From assembly GCA_964446595.1 (NCBI GenBank), contig CAYUPY010000027.1:1-17303 (forward strand): a stretch of 17,303 nucleotides of DNA, read 5' to 3'. The position numbers and the translations under genes were made by a program. A model generated the notes under the pieces. That model was not told the DNA's origin, did no database searches, and saw only the letters and a program-made list of their open reading frames with translations. Origin of the DNA: CAYUPY01 sp964446595. Its GTDB lineage: Bacteria > Patescibacteriota > Dojkabacteria > J137 > JAEUSD01. This document shows positions 13,443-17,303 of this stretch, one piece after another; the first letter of the stretch is position 1; every line of letters begins with the position of its first letter.

Positions 13443-13886
13443 ATGAATCCAGAAAATCAGCTTAGTATTCCCCTACCAACTGAAACTTCTAGGTGGAAAA
13501 ACTTGAGTAGAACAATTCGCACCATATCTAGGAAACCTTTTAATCCTGGACCATACTGGCGCACCCAAGCCTTTGCATACACCGTGGTAAGTAGTTTAGT
13601 CATAAATCTAGGGCTATTGATGTATTCGGTGCTTAATTATGATGATTTATCACCAAAATTGAGATTCTTCTATGATGCACCTACAGAAACAACGATTCAA
13701 TTAGATAAAAGTATTGCAATTTACACTCCCCTGGTAGTTTTCGGGGTTCAGTTACTGGTTATGTTTATACTAAATACAGTCCACAGATACGACCGCAGGC
13801 TAGCAGCGGTGATTAACGTTGTACTAATTTTACAAAACGTAATTGTTATTTTAGCGGGCATTCAAATCTTATCTCTTAGCACCTAG
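13443..13886 (+). CDS. Small membrane protein of unknown function
   Basis: A 147-residue protein I do not recognise. A polar, basic N-terminus (about 1-40, with RTIRTISRKPFNPGPYWR) is followed by three predicted membrane helices at roughly 42-63, 91-113 and 119-143. The loop between the first two (about 64-90) is soluble and acidic. It has no Cys or obvious catalytic motif. ATG 13443 is taken over an in-frame TTG at 13434 because the likely -10 overlaps the TTG. Its stop TAG (13884-13886) directly abuts the start of the WecA-like gene in a TAGTGATG, so the two are translationally coupled and may act together at the membrane. Confidence 0.7.
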   Translation: MNPENQLSIPLPTETSRWKNLSRTIRTISRKPFNPGPYWRTQAFAYTVVSSLVINLGLLMYSVLNYDDLSPKLRFFYDAPTETTIQLDKSIAIYTPLVVFGVQLLVMFILNTVHRYDRRLAAVINVVLILQNVIVILAGIQILSLST

Positions 13887-13888
13887 TG

Positions 13889-15142
13889 ATGTTCGAAATT
13901 GATCCGTTAATCGTCACATATTCAGAAATTTTTAGCTATGCCTTCTGGGCTTTCCTAATTTCTTTAATTGCTACTCCGTTAGTCGGGCGTTTAGCAAAAT
14001 GGATTGGCGCCTTGGACTTACCAGCTAATATGCGCAAGCCAGGAGAAGATTCTTCGACTCGGATTAATACTAAAGTGACAGCTAGATTGGGTGGATTATC
14101 TATAGTAATAGCGATTGGGATTGTGCTACTGCTTTCCGAACAACTTGGGTTTAGTGGACTTTCCTCGGCCATGGGCTTTAACAGTTGGGGTATTTGGGGA
14201 GGTGTTCTGATTTTGACTCTTGCGGGCATCTACGACGATGCCCGCGACCTCAGCCCTTTTGGTCAACTGATCTCTCAATTTGCAGCAGCCATTCTGGTTG
14301 TAGCATCAGTTTATGTAAGCGGCGGGAACATTGATTCTGTATTAATCGGTAACGAATTTATTGCTAGTTTGGGCCCATTGGTAGGACAAATTCTGATTAT
14401 CCTTTGGATAGTAGCAATTATGAATTTCGTGAATTGGGCTAGTGGAATTGATGCTCTACATGGAGGACTCACAAGTGTAGCCTTACTTACGCTGCTGTTT
14501 ATTGCCATGAGCAATGGTAATCCGTTTTTGGCAACATTAATTGCAATCCATTTAGGAGCTAACTTAGGCGTTTTACCATTCAATTACTACCCTTCCAAAA
14601 TCTTCTACGGTTTTGGTGAAAGCATCAACGGCTTTTTGCTAGCAGTATTTGCTATCTCAGGTGAAGTCAAATTCGCTACGTCTTTAGTAATCCTAGGACT
14701 CCCGTTGGTAGATGCCTTATGGGTCGCATTTAACCGCATTCGCCGTAAAGCAAAAGAAACACGGTCTCCTCTTAAACTCTTAGCTGCTCCAATGAAAGGA
14801 GATAAAACGCATTTACACCACCGATTACTAGAGCTCGGTTACTCTTGGAAAACTGTTGTATTAATTGAATTATTGATCATGAGTGTATTTGCAATAGCAG
14901 CCTTTTTCTACAGTGGCTTCAGTTTAGAAAGTTTGACTGTACAATTGGCTCTGAGTGGTAGTGGCTTAATAATTATTTTTATCATCATAAATGTTGCCCG
15001 TACTAGAGTTCGTAAACAACAACTTGAAGCCCAACTGCGCGGTGAACACGTACCTACCGTAAAAGTTAAAATGGCTGTGCCAAAAGAAAGTGGTCAAAAT
15101 GGAGAAGATGATGATAATCTTGAGGAGAAATTTATTTACTAA
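13889..15142 (+). CDS. WecA/MraY-family phosphoglycosyl-1-phosphate transferase
   Basis: A polytopic membrane enzyme that probably transfers a sugar 1-phosphate from a UDP-sugar to undecaprenyl phosphate, starting a cell-surface glycan. About ten hydrophobic segments are visible over 417 residues. Marks are ARLGGL near 65-70, the Mg/lipid-phosphate motif AGIYDDARDLSP near 112-123, and the WecA/TagO-type loop DKTHLHHRLLELG near 305-317. Two motifs diverge: NFVNWASGIDALHGG stands in place of NxxNxxDGxDGLxxG, and GFGESINGF in place of GDSGS. The tail after about 372 is charged and cytoplasmic. The HLHHRL loop favours WecA/TagO-like over MraY. Start is ATG 13889; GTG 13886 is equally possible. 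It ends in TAATG shared with the ferredoxin start. Confidence 0.85.
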   Translation: MFEIDPLIVTYSEIFSYAFWAFLISLIATPLVGRLAKWIGALDLPANMRKPGEDSSTRINTKVTARLGGLSIVIAIGIVLLLSEQLGFSGLSSAMGFNSWGIWGGVLILTLAGIYDDARDLSPFGQLISQFAAAILVVASVYVSGGNIDSVLIGNEFIASLGPLVGQILIILWIVAIMNFVNWASGIDALHGGLTSVALLTLLFIAMSNGNPFLATLIAIHLGANLGVLPFNYYPSKIFYGFGESINGFLLAVFAISGEVKFATSLVILGLPLVDALWVAFNRIRRKAKETRSPLKLLAAPMKGDKTHLHHRLLELGYSWKTVVLIELLIMSVFAIAAFFYSGFSLESLTVQLALSGSGLIIIFIIINVARTRVRKQQLEAQLRGEHVPTVKVKMAVPKESGQNGEDDDNLEEKFIY

Positions 15143-15477
15143 TGTCAAATATCACGACTCAATCACAAACGGATACAGCTGGTGATGACGATGTCATTAT
15201 CGAAAACCCTGAACCTGAATTTTATATTAGGCGCAGCAAGTCCAGCAAATATATTGTGGAGTATCATCGAGACATGTGCATCGGTGCCGCTTCTTGTGCC
15301 GCGATTGCACCCTTTACATTCGAAATGGATGATGAGAATAAAGCTGTTTTCACGGTGGCCGAAGACGTGGATGAGGATGATGCGATCCTAGCCGCGGCAC
15401 AATCTTGCCCAGTATTCGCAATTATTGTAAAAGATGCTGAAACTGGTGAACAGATATTCCCGCCTGAAGGTTTTTAA
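15142..15477 (+). CDS. Single-cluster ferredoxin with three cysteine ligands
   Basis: A 111-residue acidic protein. After a non-conserved N-terminus of about 35 residues comes a monocluster ferredoxin fold: DMCIGAASCAAIAPFTFEM at 44-62 and AAQSCPVFAIIV at 85-96. Ligands are Cys46, Cys52 and Cys89 followed by Pro. Compared with CxxDxxCxxxCP ferredoxins, position 49 is Ala and the usual third Cys is Ala56. This is the C-x5-C...CP pattern of three-Cys ferredoxins, which typically hold a [3Fe-4S] cluster; the cluster type here is inferred. It probably carries electrons to an unknown partner. Its ATG overlaps the stop of the transferase by one base and sufC starts 20 bases downstream. Confidence 0.85.
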   Translation: MSNITTQSQTDTAGDDDVIIENPEPEFYIRRSKSSKYIVEYHRDMCIGAASCAAIAPFTFEMDDENKAVFTVAEDVDEDDAILAAAQSCPVFAIIVKDAETGEQIFPPEGF

Positions 15478-15480
15478 ATT

Positions 15481-15486
15481 AGAAGG
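15481..15486 (+). promoter_or_regulatory. Shine-Dalgarno site of sufC
   Basis: AGAAGG lies 11 bases before the sufC ATG. It stands out because most other genes in the window have no such site; here sufC is internal to an operon, where a leader exists and ribosome binding must be internal. Confidence 0.5.
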
Positions 15487-15497
15487 GAAATTCAACT

Positions 15498-16238
15498 ATG
15501 CTAAAAATAACTGATTTGGCTGTTAAATTGGCCGAAAGCGACAAGCAAATTTTGAAAAAAGTGAATTTAGAAGTGAATCCTGGAGAGGTTCACGTAATTC
15601 GTGGCCGCAATGGTTCAGGCAAAAGTACTCTGGCCGCTGTAATCAGCGGCCATCCGGACTTTGAAGTAACCGGAGGAGACATTGTTTTAGAGGGGGAGAC
15701 GCTACCTGAACATCTAAATGAATCTATTTTTGAGGATACAACGACACCGGCATCTTTCTCCTTGCTGGAGCTAGAGCCCGACAAGCGCTCGCTGGCGGGC
15801 ATTTTTTTAGCAAATCAATACCCGTTGGCAGTCCCGGGTGTGAACTTAAGCAATTTTCTGCGCTTAGCCTATAACGCCCGCCAGCCCCAGGATCTACCTG
15901 TATTCAAATTCCGTAAATTGTTAAAAGAGCGTGCAGAAATCATTAATTACCCTGAGCATCTACTTGACCGCAACCTAAATGAAGGGTTTTCCGGAGGCGA
16001 AAAGAAGAAAACGGAAATTCTCCAAATGGCAATTGTGGAGCCAAAATATGTAATTCTAGATGAAACTGATTCTGGTTTAGACAAGCATGCAATTGAGGAT
16101 GTGTTTACAGGCATCCAGAAACTACGCGAGACTATTTTGCCTGATCTAGCTTTAATCATCATTACGCACTACGAGAAAGTCTTGGACTACATTCAGCCAG
16201 ACGTCGAGCACGAAATGCAGGCCGGAAAGCTGATCTAG
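15498..16238 (+). CDS. sufC: SufC iron-sulfur cluster assembly ATPase
   Basis: ABC-type ATPase that powers the SufBCD scaffold for Fe-S cluster assembly. At 246 residues it is near the usual 250. Walker A is GRNGSGKST at 36-44 (usually GPNGSGKST), the SufC-typical FLANQYPLAVPGV is at 103-115 with the Q-loop Gln107, the ABC signature FSGGEKKK is at 164-171, Walker B is YVILDET at 184-190, the D-loop SGLD is at 192-195 and the switch His is 224. The closing HYEKVLDYIQPDVEHEM is close to the SufC consensus. About 20 extra residues (roughly 69-90) lie between the first beta domain and the PDKRSLAGIF segment. SufB and SufD are absent from the window: the next gene faces the other way. It shares an operon with a ferredoxin. 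Confidence 0.93.
   Translation: MLKITDLAVKLAESDKQILKKVNLEVNPGEVHVIRGRNGSGKSTLAAVISGHPDFEVTGGDIVLEGETLPEHLNESIFEDTTTPASFSLLELEPDKRSLAGIFLANQYPLAVPGVNLSNFLRLAYNARQPQDLPVFKFRKLLKERAEIINYPEHLLDRNLNEGFSGGEKKKTEILQMAIVEPKYVILDETDSGLDKHAIEDVFTGIQKLRETILPDLALIIITHYEKVLDYIQPDVEHEMQAGKLI
15776..15808 (+). other. Terminator-like hairpin inside sufC
   Basis: GCCCG (15776-15780) pairs with CGGGC (15796-15800), with a shorter inner AGC/GCT pairing; it is followed by A and seven T. It has the form of an intrinsic terminator but lies in the coding sequence, about a third of the way into sufC. The stem is short and interrupted, so activity is uncertain. Confidence 0.3.
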
Positions 16239-16246
16239 ACAGGAGG

Positions 16247-17056
16247 CTAGTCAAATTTATACGCTTCAACTTCTTCACAAGCCCAAGCAGTTGATTCCTT
16301 CCAGAATGTTCCTCGCAGTTCGTCCGGAATACAATGCCGCAAGGCGTACAGAGCATTATGAATTTCTTGCTGACATTCCTTAAAGAATTCATCTGAGTCC
16401 ATCTCAGCAGTAGTGTAGAGGCGACTGTCCTCAAAATCGTAAATAAGTAAAACTTCTTCATCAGTACCAACAGTGGCCGGGTCCAGCCCAAAGTTTCTGG
16501 CCTGAGCATCACAGTGACGCAAACCTTTTTGATGTAGCTTTTTTAGCTCTCTAATCATCATCTGCCCAACCTGCTTAAATCTTTCAAGATCTGTGATTCT
16601 ATATCTATCTAAAGGTAAAACTTTTCTAAAAAATGTGAGATAAAGAGACTCAGTTCCTGTTTTAGAGTAGGCATAGGGCACAAAATGCTCTACACCTGCT
16701 TTAGTAGCAACTTCATGCGCTTGCAACTCCGCTTCTACCCTACTCTGATTAATTTGCTTAGCAAAGACAACCCTTCTAATACCTTTCGTATCAATTACAA
16801 CCACCATAGCAGCAAAATTGCGACTACCACCTTTTTCTACGGCTGCCAATAAGTCCATAGGTGTCGGTGCTTCTGCCCTGGCTACAGGGTGATCAAGCTG
16901 GGAAAAAGTGTCAATGTTACCTGATTTGATCAGCTCGTTAATAATTCCCACATAATCAGGCGGCTCGGTTTTCTCAACTTCAGGGGTTTCGCCTTCCTGA
17001 GGCTGAGACGTAGGAGACTCAAAGTGAGGAGTTATATCAGGATTTTGCTCCGACAT
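16247..17056 (-). CDS. Protein-kinase-like-fold protein (APH/LPS-kinase type)
   Basis: A 269-residue protein with a Pro/Glu-rich, probably disordered N-terminus (about 1-34) and a kinase-like fold. RRVVFAKQI near 94-102 could supply the ATP-binding Lys100, with acidic residues of a helix after it (EAELQAHE). LKKLHQKGLRHCDAQARNFGLD at 171-192 matches the catalytic loop HxDxxxxN of small-molecule and lipopolysaccharide kinases (His181, Asp183, Asn188), and LLIYDFEDS at 203-211 gives the metal-binding DFE/DFG-like Asp207. So the catalytic set looks intact. Substrate is unknown: protein, sugar, lipid or small molecule are all possible. It is convergent with sufC, with 8 bases between the stop codons. 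No membrane segment or signal peptide is seen. Confidence 0.65.
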   Translation of the reverse strand: MSEQNPDITPHFESPTSQPQEGETPEVEKTEPPDYVGIINELIKSGNIDTFSQLDHPVARAEAPTPMDLLAAVEKGGSRNFAAMVVVIDTKGIRRVVFAKQINQSRVEAELQAHEVATKAGVEHFVPYAYSKTGTESLYLTFFRKVLPLDRYRITDLERFKQVGQMMIRELKKLHQKGLRHCDAQARNFGLDPATVGTDEEVLLIYDFEDSRLYTTAEMDSDEFFKECQQEIHNALYALRHCIPDELRGTFWKESTAWACEEVEAYKFD

Positions 17057-17303
17057 CTGAAACTACTAATCTATGCAAACCAGTATGTAGTTACTAATGT
17101 TAAGCCGAGGATCGCGACCTAGTCGGAGCAAGTAATTAGCAAGTTGCACAGCCAGATTGGATTGGTTGAATTCAGTTTAATTATAAAAATAAGTTAACAA
17201 ATTGGTTTTTAAAAGGTCAAATAGACTTAGAAGTTTTATACATAGATATAGTATTTATATCTTTTAAATCATTTTATATCGCTAAGAAATTAACGAGTTA
17301 GTA
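17057..17303. other. Intergenic region at the window end, no gene seen
   Basis: About 250 bases upstream of the kinase-like gene. No open frame of useful length, no tRNA and no clear terminator. There is an imperfect GC palindrome around TCGCGA (near 17109-17120). The last 140 bases are very AT-rich (repeated TATA-like runs), which fits a promoter region shared with a gene beyond the window, but no promoter can be assigned. Confidence 0.5.

Noticed and set aside
58..17056. An anti-phage, CRISPR, toxin-antitoxin or mobile element system
   Set aside because: No array, transposase, integrase, nuclease or paired toxin-like small genes are visible; the window is mostly housekeeping metabolism and information-processing genes.
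17057..17180. Possible tRNA-like segment (GGTTGAATTC resembling a T-arm)
   Set aside because: No matching acceptor stem, D-arm or anticodon arm can be drawn around it.

Overview
The window reads as a chromosomal stretch of a Patescibacteria (Candidate Phyla Radiation) genome. Saccharibacteria is my best guess, at low to moderate confidence. Supporting points are the small compact genes with overlapping or nearly abutting stops, the CPR-like variants of CTP synthase and the WecA-type transferase, a three-cysteine ferredoxin, and many genes whose start codon lies 5-8 bases after a -10 hexamer with no Shine-Dalgarno site (leaderless mRNAs). The standard code applies: TAA and TAG dominate, TGA serves once as a stop, and no long gene is interrupted by TGA. 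I see no tRNA, rRNA, CRISPR array, insertion sequence or phage gene.

Layout. (1) 58-1936, minus: a GH15/phosphorylase-kinase-like glucosidase translationally coupled to a membrane-anchored phosphodiester glycosidase-domain protein, which appears to lack a normal start codon. (2) 1983-9848, carbon and NADPH metabolism: 6-phosphogluconate dehydrogenase (minus), divergent from malic enzyme and glucose-6-phosphate dehydrogenase (plus). These converge on a DUF2236/MpaB-like protein and glucose-6-phosphate isomerase (minus), followed by divergent CTP synthase and transaldolase (plus). (3) 9850-13324, minus: nusA, then a sensor histidine kinase split into two frames, then ylxR; the kinase separates nusA from ylxR, which are normally close. 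(4) 13429-16238, plus: a small membrane protein, a WecA/MraY-like phosphoglycosyl transferase, a ferredoxin and SufC, tightly packed. (5) 16247-17056, minus: a protein-kinase-like-fold protein, followed by about 250 bases of AT-rich DNA with no gene.

How the genes fit together. Pgi, Zwf, Gnd and transaldolase cover most of an oxidative pentose-phosphate route; no 6-phosphogluconolactonase gene is visible here. Malic enzyme adds another source of reduced nicotinamide cofactor. Ferredoxin and SufC point to iron-sulfur metabolism, but SufB and SufD are not in the window.

The most interesting signals are regulatory: a leaderless gene apparently starting at AUU, a perfect 15-bp palindrome inside the malic enzyme promoter, a terminator-like hairpin in the nusA leader, and GC-rich hairpins inside the last codons of gnd and ylxR.
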